Shown piece after piece: positions 45,874 through 55,310 of a stretch of DNA of 64,000 nucleotides. This DNA comes from Rhizorhabdus sp049889055 (GTDB lineage Bacteria > Pseudomonadota > Alphaproteobacteria > Sphingomonadales > Sphingomonadaceae): positions 48,755-112,754 of the forward strand of contig NZ_JBLTWO010000011.1 of the NCBI RefSeq assembly GCF_049889055.1, written 5' to 3'. Each line of letters opens with the position of its first letter. Position 1 is the stretch's first letter. The position numbers and the translations under genes were made by a program. The notes under the pieces are model-generated. The model ran no database searches. It saw only the letters and a program-made list of their open reading frames with translations, and was not told where the DNA came from.

Positions 45874-46917
45874 GTGAGCGCCGTACCCCTGTCCGAAATG
45901 TCGATCCGTGCGCGCGAGGTGTTTCGCGTGGTGGTGGAGAGCTATCTCGGCAACGGGCAGCCGGTGGGCTCGCGGACGATCTCCAAATTGGCCGGTCTCA
46001 ACCTGTCGCCGGCCTCGATCCGCAACGTCATGCAGGATCTGGAAGAACTTGGGTTGCTGGCGGCGCCACACACGTCAGCGGGACGCATGCCGACGCAAAC
46101 CGGGCTGCGGTTGTTCGTCGACGGCATGATGCAAACCGCCGAGCCGTCCGCCGACGAGCGTGCCGCGATCGAGGCCCGCGCCGCACGGGGTGGCCCGATC
46201 GAGGAAGCTCTGGCCCAGACCAGCGCCATTTTGTCCGGCCTTTCTGCCTGTGCAGGCATCGTGCTGGTGCCGCCGCGCGAGATGGTCCTGCGGCAATTCA
46301 GTTTCGTGCCGCTGTCGCGTGAGCAGGCTGTGGCCGTACTGGTCGGGCAGGACGGCAGTGTCGAGAACCGCGTCGTCGATCTGCCGCCGGGCGTTCCCCC
46401 TTCGGCACTGGTCGAAGCCGGCAATTTTATCAGCGATCGCCTCGCGGGATTGTCGTTGGCCGAAGCGCGGGCGCGGATCGAGGCGGAACTGGCACGGGGC
46501 AGGGCGGCGCTGGACGCTGCGGCGGCCTCGCTCGTCACGCAGGGGCTCGCCGTGTGGTCTCAGGATGGCAGCGCCCGGCCGGTGCTGATCGTGCGCGGGC
46601 AGGCCAATCTCATCGATCCGTCGACCGCCGACGATCTGGAGCGGGTGCGGCAGTTGCTCGACGAGATCGAGGGCAAGGAAGAGATTGCCCGCCTGCTCGA
46701 CAGCGCGCGCGGCGGGCAGGGGATCAAGATCTTCATCGGATCGGAGAACAAGCTGTTCTCGCTGTCGGGATCGTCGGTGATCGCAGCGCCCTATCGCGGC
46801 GGCGACGGCCGCGTGCTGGGCGTGGTCGGGGTGATCGGGCCGACCCGGCTGAACTATGCCCGTATCGTGCCGATGGTCGATTTCACCGCGCAGGCGCTGA
46901 CGAGGATGCTGGCCTGA
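45874..46917 (+). CDS. hrcA: heat-inducible transcription repressor HrcA
   Basis: A 347-residue repressor of chaperonin genes. The winged helix region (VESYLGNGQPVGSRTISK, LNLSPASIRNVMQDLE) and GMLPTxxG-like block (SAGRMPTQTGLRLFVDG) are standard. GTG 45874 gives the few residues normally seen before the helix; ATG 45898 is the alternative. No CIRCE element (TTAGCACTC-N9-GAGTGCTAA) was seen nearby, and grpE/dnaK are not adjacent, so its targets lie elsewhere. Confidence 0.93.
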   Translation: MSAVPLSEMSIRAREVFRVVVESYLGNGQPVGSRTISKLAGLNLSPASIRNVMQDLEELGLLAAPHTSAGRMPTQTGLRLFVDGMMQTAEPSADERAAIEARAARGGPIEEALAQTSAILSGLSACAGIVLVPPREMVLRQFSFVPLSREQAVAVLVGQDGSVENRVVDLPPGVPPSALVEAGNFISDRLAGLSLAEARARIEAELARGRAALDAAAASLVTQGLAVWSQDGSARPVLIVRGQANLIDPSTADDLERVRQLLDEIEGKEEIARLLDSARGGQGIKIFIGSENKLFSLSGSSVIAAPYRGGDGRVLGVVGVIGPTRLNYARIVPMVDFTAQALTRMLA

Positions 46918-46925
46918 AGCGGGGC

Positions 46926-47252
46926 TCAGTCCTGCTGGGTGCCCTTGGACACGAGTCCCAGAACGACATCTTCGGAGAGCATTTCCTCGAACTGGATTCC
47001 GAAGCGATTGCCTTCCACCCAGCGCACCACGCCGGGAACCTCGAAGGCGTGGCGCTCGAGAAGAAGGCGGCAGCCAACCGGCAGGGGTGGGGTCGCACTG
47101 AGCATCGCGCCCCCCTGGGAGACGTCGAGCAGGACGCAGTTGAGCTCGCCATGAACCGAATAGACATTGGCGGCCAGCATGATCCGGTGCCGGCCGAAGC
47201 GCCGTACGTCCGCCTGTTGCTGTTCGCTCACGGAAGCCATCGCCGTCCGCAT
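46926..47252 (-). CDS. PilZ-domain protein
   Basis: A 108-residue single-domain PilZ protein: RRFGRHR (the RxxxR motif) and DVSQGG (D/NxSxxG) are the c-di-GMP-binding residues. A c-di-GMP receptor role is the family expectation. ATG 47252 has AAGGA almost adjacent; ATG 47240 is the alternative. It converges with hrcA. Confidence 0.88.
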   Translation of the reverse strand: MRTAMASVSEQQQADVRRFGRHRIMLAANVYSVHGELNCVLLDVSQGGAMLSATPPLPVGCRLLLERHAFEVPGVVRWVEGNRFGIQFEEMLSEDVVLGLVSKGTQQD

Positions 47253-47364
47253 ATCCTTGTCCCGTTATGTCCGGATGGGCACATTGCCCTATCATCCCTA
47301 ATGAATCGCTAAACGAAACGGTGTACGCTGCCTTATCCGTGGAATTCCGGAGCGAGTCCGCCGA

Positions 47365-48225
47365 ATGACGAGCGCTGAAGACACAGTCTCCGTGACGCGA
47401 TCGATTGCGACTTCAGGTGACCCTAGTGCGCAGTGGATCAAGCGGCATCGCTGGCCGACGCGCCTGTGGCACTGGACCAATGCCGTCGCCATGCTGATCA
47501 TGCTGATGAGCGGCCTGATGATCTTCAACGCGCACCCGCGTCTTTATTGGGGCGATTATGGCGCGAACAGCGACAAGGCCTGGCTGCAGATCGGATCGCG
47601 CGGTGACAAGGGATTGCTCGTACTCGGCAAGGAGCGGTACGAGACGACCGGCGTGCTGGGCCTGTGGACCGACGCCAAGGGCATAGAGCGCCGGCGCGCC
47701 TTTCCCGGCTGGGCGACCATCCCGACGAGCTACAGTCTCGCCGACGCCCGGATATGGCATTTCTTCTTTGCCTGGGTCCTCGTCGGATCGGCGCTACTGT
47801 TCTTCGCCGCGAGCATCGTCAACGGCCATTTCCGGAAGGACTTGCTGCCCAAGCGTGACGAGCTTGAGCTGCGGCATATCTGGTCCGATATCGTCGCCCA
47901 TGCCAGGCTGCGCTTTGCGACAGGCGAGGCGGCAAAGCGCTATGGGATTCTTCAGAAGGCGGCCTATCTGTCGGTAATCGCTATATTATTGCCTCTGATT
48001 ATTCTGACGGGACTGACGATGTCCCCCGCGATGAATGCGGCCTGGCCGTGGTTGCTCGACCTGTTCGGCGGACGGCAGTCGGCCCGGTCGATCCATTTTC
48101 TCAGCGCGGCGGGGCTGGTTCTGTTCTTCCTCGTCCATATCGCGATGGTGATACTGGCGGGGCCGATCAACGAGGTCCGGTCGATGATCACCGGCTGGTA
48201 CCGTCTGCCGGAGGACAAGGGATGA
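47365..48225 (+). CDS. b-type cytochrome partner of the molybdoenzyme
   Basis: A 286-residue membrane cytochrome of the Ni-Fe hydrogenase b/cytochrome b561 type, with about four helices. Histidines in RLWHWTNAVAMLIM, DARIWHFFFAW, ARSIHFLSA and FLVHIAMV fit bis-His haem ligation. Its stop overlaps the start of the molybdopterin gene (ATGA), so it should supply or accept that enzyme's electrons via the quinone pool. Confidence 0.9.
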   Translation: MTSAEDTVSVTRSIATSGDPSAQWIKRHRWPTRLWHWTNAVAMLIMLMSGLMIFNAHPRLYWGDYGANSDKAWLQIGSRGDKGLLVLGKERYETTGVLGLWTDAKGIERRRAFPGWATIPTSYSLADARIWHFFFAWVLVGSALLFFAASIVNGHFRKDLLPKRDELELRHIWSDIVAHARLRFATGEAAKRYGILQKAAYLSVIAILLPLIILTGLTMSPAMNAAWPWLLDLFGGRQSARSIHFLSAAGLVLFFLVHIAMVILAGPINEVRSMITGWYRLPEDKG

Positions 48226-48980
48226 GCATCAGCCGACGCCGCCTTTTGGGCGCCATGGCAGCAGGCACGGGCGGCCTTCTCCTGAGCGGGTGCGACAAGA
48301 TCAACGCGCTGCCGTCGGTGCGGTCGGCGTTGAAGTCCGCCGAAGGTCTGACCATGCGCTCGCAGCGGATCCTTGCGGGCCGCGACGCGCTAGCACCCGA
48401 ATTCTCGGCTGCCGATCTGTCTCCGCTGTTCCGGTCTAACGGGACCTATCAGCCCGCCGGCGCAGCCTATGAAGCGCATCGTCTGGCAGGGTTCGCCGAC
48501 TGGAAGCTCAGCGTCGGCGGGCTGGTGCAGCGTCCCTTGTCGCTGTCGATGGCGCAGATCCGTGCGATGCCGGCCCGGACCCAGATCACCCGTCATGACT
48601 GTGTCGAGGGCTGGAGCGCGATCGGGCAGTGGACCGGGGTTCCGCTGAAGCTTCTGCTCGACATGGCCGGTCTGAGGACCAGCGCCCGCTATCTGATCTT
48701 CCGCTGCGCCGACCGTTATGGCGCGATGCCCTATTATGAGAGCATCGACCTGATCGACGCCTTCCATCCCCAGACGATCATGGCCTGGGGGCTGAACGGC
48801 GCGCTGCTGCCGGTCGGCAATGGCGCCCCGGTGAGGCTGCGCGTCGAGCGCCAGCTGGGCTACAAGCATGCAAAATATGTCGAGCATATCGAGGCGGTTG
48901 CGAGCCTGAGTGAATATGGTCTCGGAAAAGGCGGCTACTGGGAAGACCATCATGATTATGCCTGGTATGCCGGAATATAG
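48222..48980 (+). CDS. Tat-exported molybdopterin-dependent oxidoreductase (sulfite-oxidase fold)
   Basis: A 252-residue protein with a twin-arginine start (SRRRLLG, residues 4-10) and a lipobox-like LSGC (Cys24), so it may be a Tat-exported lipoprotein. The sulfite-oxidase-type molybdenum ligand is C127 in RHDCVEGWSA. The family includes MsrP/YedY and sulfite oxidases; here the partner is a b561-type cytochrome rather than MsrQ. The substrate is unknown. Confidence 0.85.
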   Translation: MSISRRRLLGAMAAGTGGLLLSGCDKINALPSVRSALKSAEGLTMRSQRILAGRDALAPEFSAADLSPLFRSNGTYQPAGAAYEAHRLAGFADWKLSVGGLVQRPLSLSMAQIRAMPARTQITRHDCVEGWSAIGQWTGVPLKLLLDMAGLRTSARYLIFRCADRYGAMPYYESIDLIDAFHPQTIMAWGLNGALLPVGNGAPVRLRVERQLGYKHAKYVEHIEAVASLSEYGLGKGGYWEDHHDYAWYAGI

Positions 48981-49100
48981 AGCGCCGGCCCCTGCATCCG
49001 GAGCCGTTCCGGGCCTGATATAGCCGAACTTGAAAGGGACATGATCGGGCTCCGTCGAGCACGGCGAGGATCTCGCGGAAGGTGGGAATGCGCAATCCCG

Positions 49101-50036
49101 TCAACGCGCGCGGCGCTGGCTGCGCGTCTCTATCAGGGTGAACAGCCCGGTGCCGCCGATCACCAGCAATGTGCCGACGGCTTCGGGCCAGCCGAAAGGC
49201 TCGGCAAGGATGGCGACGGCGAGGATGATTGTGAGCAGGGGACTGACGGTAGAGATGATGGCCGTGCCCTGCGCACCGATCCGTGCAGTGCCGGCGGACA
49301 TCAGGAAGGTCGGCACGACGGTCGAGAAGATGGCAAGCGCGATCATCAGCCGCCACGCCGGCGCGGGCGCGACCAGATCGCCGAAATCGCGCGTGAGCAG
49401 GAATTGCGCGATCAGCGAGACCGACGCCGCGCTCATCGCGATCGCGGTGAACAGCGCGGGGCCGCAGCGCAGGATCAGTTCGCGCGCGAACAACTGATAG
49501 AGCGCGAAGGTCGCTGCGGCTCCGAAGACGAACGTTGCGCCGGTAAGCATCGACGGGCTCAATCGCGCGGGCTCCGCACCGAACATGACCGCGAGCCCGG
49601 CATAAGCGAGTCCCGCGCCACCGAGGGCGTGCGCGCGCAGCCGATGGCCGAAGATCATCCGGCCGAAGATGATGACGAGAAAGGGGTAGGTGAACAGAAT
49701 CAGCCGCTCGGTCTGGGCTTCGAGCGTCTGTAATCCCTCGAAGTCGAGCCAGGACGAGCAATGATAGCCGAGCACGCCGATTGCGGCGGCCAAGGCGATC
49801 GACTTTCCGTCGGGGCGATCCGTCGGGCCCCGGCGGAACCACTCGAACAATCCGACGCCCATGAACACGGGAAGTGACAGGCCCATCCGGATCGCCAGCA
49901 AGGCTGTGGTGTCGATGCCGTACACGTAGATCAGCTTGATCAGGATGCCCTTGAGCGCGAACAGCAGCGATCCGACCGCCGACAGCGCGAAGCCGATCAG
50001 CCGCCAGCGAACGCCATGTTCGGCGGGAATGTTCAT
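49101..50036 (-). CDS. EamA/DMT-family transporter
   Basis: A 311-residue protein with about ten helices in two EamA repeats (first to about 150, second from about 160, such as LFTAIAMSAASVSLI). The family exports or imports metabolites; the substrate cannot be told from sequence. It lies 82 bp downstream of leuA on the same strand, so a link with amino-acid export is possible but not supported. Confidence 0.85.
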   Translation of the reverse strand: MNIPAEHGVRWRLIGFALSAVGSLLFALKGILIKLIYVYGIDTTALLAIRMGLSLPVFMGVGLFEWFRRGPTDRPDGKSIALAAAIGVLGYHCSSWLDFEGLQTLEAQTERLILFTYPFLVIIFGRMIFGHRLRAHALGGAGLAYAGLAVMFGAEPARLSPSMLTGATFVFGAAATFALYQLFARELILRCGPALFTAIAMSAASVSLIAQFLLTRDFGDLVAPAPAWRLMIALAIFSTVVPTFLMSAGTARIGAQGTAIISTVSPLLTIILAVAILAEPFGWPEAVGTLLVIGGTGLFTLIETRSQRRAR

Positions 50037-50118
50037 GATCCGGGCCTTCTTCGAAAGCGAAGGGTGGGGACGGCGGCCTGCGATATCGGCGCGACCGTCC
50101 CCGTCGATCAGGTCTGGC

Positions 50119-51660
<1,542 letters not shown>

Positions 51661-51806
51661 GGTACCTGCTCCTGTGCAGGGTTGTCATTTTGGGTGAAGG
51701 TCCGACCCTTAGACGCCGTGGCTTGCAGGACCGGTTGATCCCAAGCGAAATCGCGCGCCTAAGGGCGCGTAAGTCGAAGCAGGAGAAGGGCGCTGAACCG
51801 CGTCAT
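51661..51806 (-). promoter_or_regulatory. leuA leader with alternative RNA structures
   Basis: The leader RNA can form CGCGCC-loop-GGCGCG (51754-51769). Alternatively CCCTTAG at the leader stop (51759-51765) can pair with CTAAGGG (51706-51712), which disrupts that hairpin. A small stem CCTGC/GCAGG can form around the leuA ribosome-binding site, and the leader codons CTC CTG (51780-51785) are complementary to its CAGGAG. No T-run follows any stem, so control is more likely on translation than transcription termination. Confidence 0.55.
51759..51806 (-). CDS. leuA leader peptide (15 aa)
   Basis: The peptide is MTRFSALLLLRLTRP, with five leucines among 15 residues, four consecutive, then a TAG stop. 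Leucine codons used are CTT, CTC, CTG, CTT and CTT. It lies directly before leuA, matching the leader peptides that sense leucyl-tRNA supply in other leu operons. Its length, position and composition make chance unlikely. Confidence 0.72.
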   Translation of the reverse strand: MTRFSALLLLRLTRP

Positions 51807-51853
51807 ATGGCGGGCCTCATACACGGAGCACCCGACGGAAGTCCATAGCTTTG

Positions 51854-52720
51854 TCAGGCGTTGGTCTGGCGCAGCGCATCGGCGAGCGATGCTGTGGCGC
51901 TGCCCCGGCGGGCGGGCTTGGGCTGGCCGGGGTCGGGCGCCCAGCCCGACAGATAGACGATCTCGAAGCTTTCCCGGATCCGACCTTCGGGGCCGGCGGC
52001 CTGCTGGAAGGCATCGAACAGCTTGGCGAGCCAGGTCCGGCCGCCCGACAAATGGCGGGAGCGCGACAGCAGGATGTTGGTGCCTGCCATGCCGCGCAGG
52101 TCGCGCATCAGGCGCAGCGGATCGCCATAGCCGACGTCGAGCCGCTCGCCGTCCGCGACCTGGAGCGCGAAACCGGCGCGGGAGAGGAGATCGCCTGCCG
52201 AGCGCACATCCACCTGCGGGTGGATGCGCGGCGCGATGCCGCCGGCTGCGGCCTCATCGGCCTCCATCAGCGCACCGCGCAGCCAGGCCAGGCTGCCCGC
52301 TCCGAGGAAGGCGCCCAGAAAGAGCCCGTCCGGCCGCAGCACGCGCCGGATCAGGGCGAGGGCGCCCGGAAGATCGTTGACGCTGTCGAGCGTGCCGAGC
52401 GCCACCACCAGGTCGAAGCTGCCATCGGCGAAGGGGAGGCGGTCTTCATCGCACTGCACCCCGCCGCTGGCTCGCGCAAAGGCGAAGCCGGGATCAGCTG
52501 CAAACACGCGCCGGCCGGGAGCGGCGAAGCGATCGAGCAGCCTGCCGTCATGGCTGCCGAGCAGCAGCACCCGGTCGAAGGCGCGCGTCACCATCGCCAG
52601 CCGTTCCGCCAGTTCGTCCGCCATATGTTCGATCAGAAAATCATGCGCCGCGAAATCCGGCGCGGCGCGGTCGCGGCGCATGCGGCGCATGCGGCGGTCG
52701 AAAATCTCGGGCTGGTCCAT
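51854..52720 (-). CDS. SAM-dependent methyltransferase (NDUFAF5/BioC-like)
   Basis: A 288-residue methyltransferase: the SAM site VLLLGSHDGRLL is unusual in having SHDG for the canonical GxGxG, followed by the acidic ADPG and VVALGTLDSVNDL. The N-terminal RMRRMRRDRAA matches the NDUFAF5/methyltransferase group seen beside comF in many alphaproteobacteria. It diverges from comF with 76 bp between starts. The substrate is unknown. Confidence 0.8.
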   Translation of the reverse strand: MDQPEIFDRRMRRMRRDRAAPDFAAHDFLIEHMADELAERLAMVTRAFDRVLLLGSHDGRLLDRFAAPGRRVFAADPGFAFARASGGVQCDEDRLPFADGSFDLVVALGTLDSVNDLPGALALIRRVLRPDGLFLGAFLGAGSLAWLRGALMEADEAAAGGIAPRIHPQVDVRSAGDLLSRAGFALQVADGERLDVGYGDPLRLMRDLRGMAGTNILLSRSRHLSGGRTWLAKLFDAFQQAAGPEGRIRESFEIVYLSGWAPDPGQPKPARRGSATASLADALRQTNA

Positions 52721-52796
52721 GGTGCGCGCTTGTGCCGCCGCGCGGGGTGCGTGACAAGCAGGCAAAGGGGGCAAGCCAGATGCGCAAAGGGCGGCA

Positions 52797-53540
52797 ATGG
52801 TGGTGATGCGAGCGATGGCGGGACTGGTCGACGTCGCGCTCCGCTTCGCGCTGCCGCCCCGCTGTCCGGGCTGTGGCACGATCGCGGCCGGCCCGCATCA
52901 ATTCTGCCTCGATTGCTGGACGGCCATGCGCTTCCTCGGCCCCCCGCAATGCGCACGCTGTGGCGAGCCCTTCGAGATCGATCCCGGCATGGGTTCCGAA
53001 TGCGGCGCCTGTCTCGCCGATCCACCCGCCTATGACGCGATGCGTGCGGCGGTGATCTACGGTCCGATCGCACGGGCACTGGCGCTGAAGCTGAAATATG
53101 GCCGGCGACCGGGGATCGCCCGGACGGTGGCGATCCAGATGCGGCGCCTTCTGCCGGCGGGGGAGGGCTGGCTGATCGCACCGGTCCCGCTCCACCGGTG
53201 GCGCATCTGGAGCCGGGGCTATAACCAGTCGGCGCTGATCGCCCGCGCGCTGGCCGAGGATGGGCGGCAGACGCTGGCGCTCGATCTGATCGAGCGCGTC
53301 CGGGCGACGCCGCCGCTGCGCGGCCAGGGGCCGGTGGCGCGGGCCAAGACGGTGCGCGGGGCTTTCGCCGTGCGTGACCGTGGCCGGGTCAAAGGCCAGA
53401 AGGTCCTGCTGATCGACGATGTCTACACCACCGGCGCGACCGCCGATGCCTGCGCGCGCGTGCTGAAGAAGGCCGGGGCGTCGCGCGTCGAACTGCTCTG
53501 CTGGGCGCGCGTGGTGCGCGACGACGATCCCGCGCGTTGA
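52797..53540 (+). CDS. comF: ComF-family phosphoribosyltransferase-like protein
   Basis: A 247-residue protein with an N-terminal zinc-binding region (CPGCG, CLDC, CARCG, CGAC) and a C-terminal PRTase fold with VLLIDDVYTTGAT. ComF proteins take part in DNA uptake in naturally competent bacteria; the enzymatic role is unclear. It starts the comF-grxC-nitrilase-DUF1178 run. Confidence 0.9.
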   Translation: MVVMRAMAGLVDVALRFALPPRCPGCGTIAAGPHQFCLDCWTAMRFLGPPQCARCGEPFEIDPGMGSECGACLADPPAYDAMRAAVIYGPIARALALKLKYGRRPGIARTVAIQMRRLLPAGEGWLIAPVPLHRWRIWSRGYNQSALIARALAEDGRQTLALDLIERVRATPPLRGQGPVARAKTVRGAFAVRDRGRVKGQKVLLIDDVYTTGATADACARVLKKAGASRVELLCWARVVRDDDPAR

Positions 53541-53590
53541 CATTCCGGCCCGGCGACAACATCTCGGGCGAAACAAGGATATTGAGGCAA

Positions 53591-53848
53591 ATGGCAAAGG
53601 TCGAGATCTACACCAAGGCGTTCTGCCCCTATTGCGCGCGCGCCAAGTCGCTGCTGGAAAGCAAGGGCGTTGCGTATGAGGAATATGACATCAGCATGGG
53701 CGGCCCCAAGCGGACCGAGATGCTCGAGCGCGCCAAGGGCGGTTCGACCGTGCCGCAGATCTTTATCGACGGCGCCCATGTCGGCGGTTGTGACGACATT
53801 CACGCGCTCGACCGGGCGGGCAAGCTCGACCCGCTGCTCGCCGGCTGA
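53591..53848 (+). CDS. grxC: glutaredoxin 3
   Basis: An 85-residue thiol oxidoreductase with C12-PY-C15 and the glutathione-binding GSTVPQIFIDG and GGCDDI. ATG 53591 follows TTGAGG by 5 nt. The stop overlaps the nitrilase start (TGATG). TTGACA at 53537 could be a -35 box for an internal promoter, but the -10 is weak. Confidence 0.95.
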   Translation: MAKVEIYTKAFCPYCARAKSLLESKGVAYEEYDISMGGPKRTEMLERAKGGSTVPQIFIDGAHVGGCDDIHALDRAGKLDPLLAG

Positions 53849-54675
53849 TGCGGGCTGCGGTCTTCCAGAGCCGCACCGGGATCGATCCCGCTGCCAACGC
53901 CGCGCGGCTCGTGGCCGCGATGGCCGAGGCGAAGGCGGGCGGGGCGGACATGCTCTTCACCCCCGAAATGTCGGGCCTGCTCGACCAGGACCGCAAGCGC
54001 GCGGCCCCGCATCTGTGCGCAGAGGCGGACGACCGGGTGCTGGCGGCGGTGCGCGATGCCGCGCGCGAACATGGCCTATGGGTTCACCTGGGTTCGCTCG
54101 CGCTGAAGGGCGGGAGCGACGGCCGCCTCGTCAATCGTGGCTTCGTGATCGACGATGAAGGCGCGATCCGCGCGCGCTACGACAAGATTCACCTGTTCGA
54201 TGTCGACCTGCCGACTGGCGAAAGCTGGCGGGAATCGGCCGCTTATGCCCCCGGCGAACGCAGCGTGATAGCGACTACGCCCTGGGCGCGGATTGGTCTC
54301 TCGATCTGCTACGACATGCGCTTCCCCGATCTCTATCGGGCGTTGAGCGATGCGGGCGCCGAACTGCTCTCGGTTCCCGCGGCCTTCACCGTCCCGACGG
54401 GCAAGGCGCATTGGCACGTCCTGCTCCGCGCGCGGGCGGTCGAGGCGGGGGCCTTCGTCGTCGCGGCCGGGCAATGCGGAGGGCATGAGGATGGCCGCGC
54501 CACCTTCGGCCATTCGCTGGTCGTCGACCCCTGGGGCGAGGTGCTGCTCGACATGGGCGACGAGGAGGGGGTTGGTTTCGCCGATATCGATCTCGCGCGT
54601 CTTGCCGATGTGCGTGCTCGGGTGCCGGCGTTGCGCCATCGCCGCCCGATCGGCGCGGTGGAGACCTGCGCATGA
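53848..54675 (+). CDS. carbon-nitrogen hydrolase (Nit1-like)
   Basis: A 275-residue nitrilase-superfamily amidase with the Glu-Lys-Cys triad E40 (TPEMSG), K113 (YDKIHLFD) and C154 (SICYDMRFP). The FDVD sequence after the lysine is typical of Nit1/deaminated-glutathione amidases, and glutaredoxin next door fits that role (repair of deaminated glutathione). The substrate is inferred. Confidence 0.88.
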   Translation: MRAAVFQSRTGIDPAANAARLVAAMAEAKAGGADMLFTPEMSGLLDQDRKRAAPHLCAEADDRVLAAVRDAAREHGLWVHLGSLALKGGSDGRLVNRGFVIDDEGAIRARYDKIHLFDVDLPTGESWRESAAYAPGERSVIATTPWARIGLSICYDMRFPDLYRALSDAGAELLSVPAAFTVPTGKAHWHVLLRARAVEAGAFVVAAGQCGGHEDGRATFGHSLVVDPWGEVLLDMGDEEGVGFADIDLARLADVRARVPALRHRRPIGAVETCA

Positions 54676-55172
54676 TCGTGTTCGATCTCGCCTGCCGTCC
54701 CGCCGGGCATGTCTTCGAAATCTGGTTCGGATCCTCGACCGATTACGAAGATCAGAAGGCGAGAGGGCTGGTGTCCTGCCCCTATTGCGGATCGTCCGAG
54801 GTCGAGAAGGCCGTGATGGCGCCCAACGTGGCGCCCAAGGGGAATCGCCGGTCCGACGCCGATAGCCGGGCCATGGTTCCGACGGCGGCTCCCGGCGGCG
54901 CTGTCGTGCCCGCCGGCGCCAATCTGCCGGCGCCGGAGCAGTTCAAGGAGATGGTCGCCAGGATCGCCGAGATCCAGGCGAAGATCCTCGAAGGCTCCGA
55001 ATATGTGGGCAAGGGTTTTGCCGATCGGGCCCGGGCGATGCATCTGGGCGAGGAGGACAGTCGCCCGATCCATGGCCAGACGAGCATTGAGGAAGCCAGG
55101 GCGCTGCTCGACGAAGGAATAGCGGTCGCGCCGCTGCCTCTGCCGGTCCGACCGCCCGGCAGCGAGAACTGA
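54672..55172 (+). CDS. DUF1178 protein
   Basis: A 166-residue protein starting with the DUF1178 pattern MIVFDLAC...GHVFEIWF and a zinc-knuckle CPYCGSSEVEKAVMAP. The C-terminal part has helices (EMVARIAEIQAKILEGSEYVG) and the conserved RPIHGQTSIEEARALLDEGI. Unknown function; the run with nitrilase and glutaredoxin is conserved in sphingomonads. The start overlaps the nitrilase stop (ATGA). Confidence 0.88.
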   Translation: MIVFDLACRPAGHVFEIWFGSSTDYEDQKARGLVSCPYCGSSEVEKAVMAPNVAPKGNRRSDADSRAMVPTAAPGGAVVPAGANLPAPEQFKEMVARIAEIQAKILEGSEYVGKGFADRARAMHLGEEDSRPIHGQTSIEEARALLDEGIAVAPLPLPVRPPGSEN

Positions 55173-55227
55173 GCGGCTGCGCCTGCTCTGGACCCGGCGC
55201 GAGCCGCTCGCTATGAGCCCTCTTCGG

Positions 55228-55304
55228 GACTCCGTAGCTCAGCAGGATAGAGCGTCTGCCTCCTAAGCAGAAGGTCGCGCGTTCGAATCGCGCCGGGGTC
55301 ACCA
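55228..55304 (+). tRNA. tRNA-Arg (anticodon CCU)
   Basis: Acceptor GACTCCG pairs with CGGGGTC with one G-T pair. The anticodon stem TCTGC/GCAGA encloses CTCCTAA (anticodon CCU, reading AGG). The T-loop TTCGAAT and encoded CCA (55302-55304) are intact. It lies 6 bp from the stop of the coiled-coil membrane protein on the other strand. Confidence 0.96.
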
Positions 55305-55310
55305 CCCATC

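Noticed and set aside
53537..53565. Promoter with TTGACA before grxC
   Set aside because: The -35 hexamer is good but overlaps the comF stop and no convincing -10 lies 16-18 bp downstream; the genes are probably co-transcribed.
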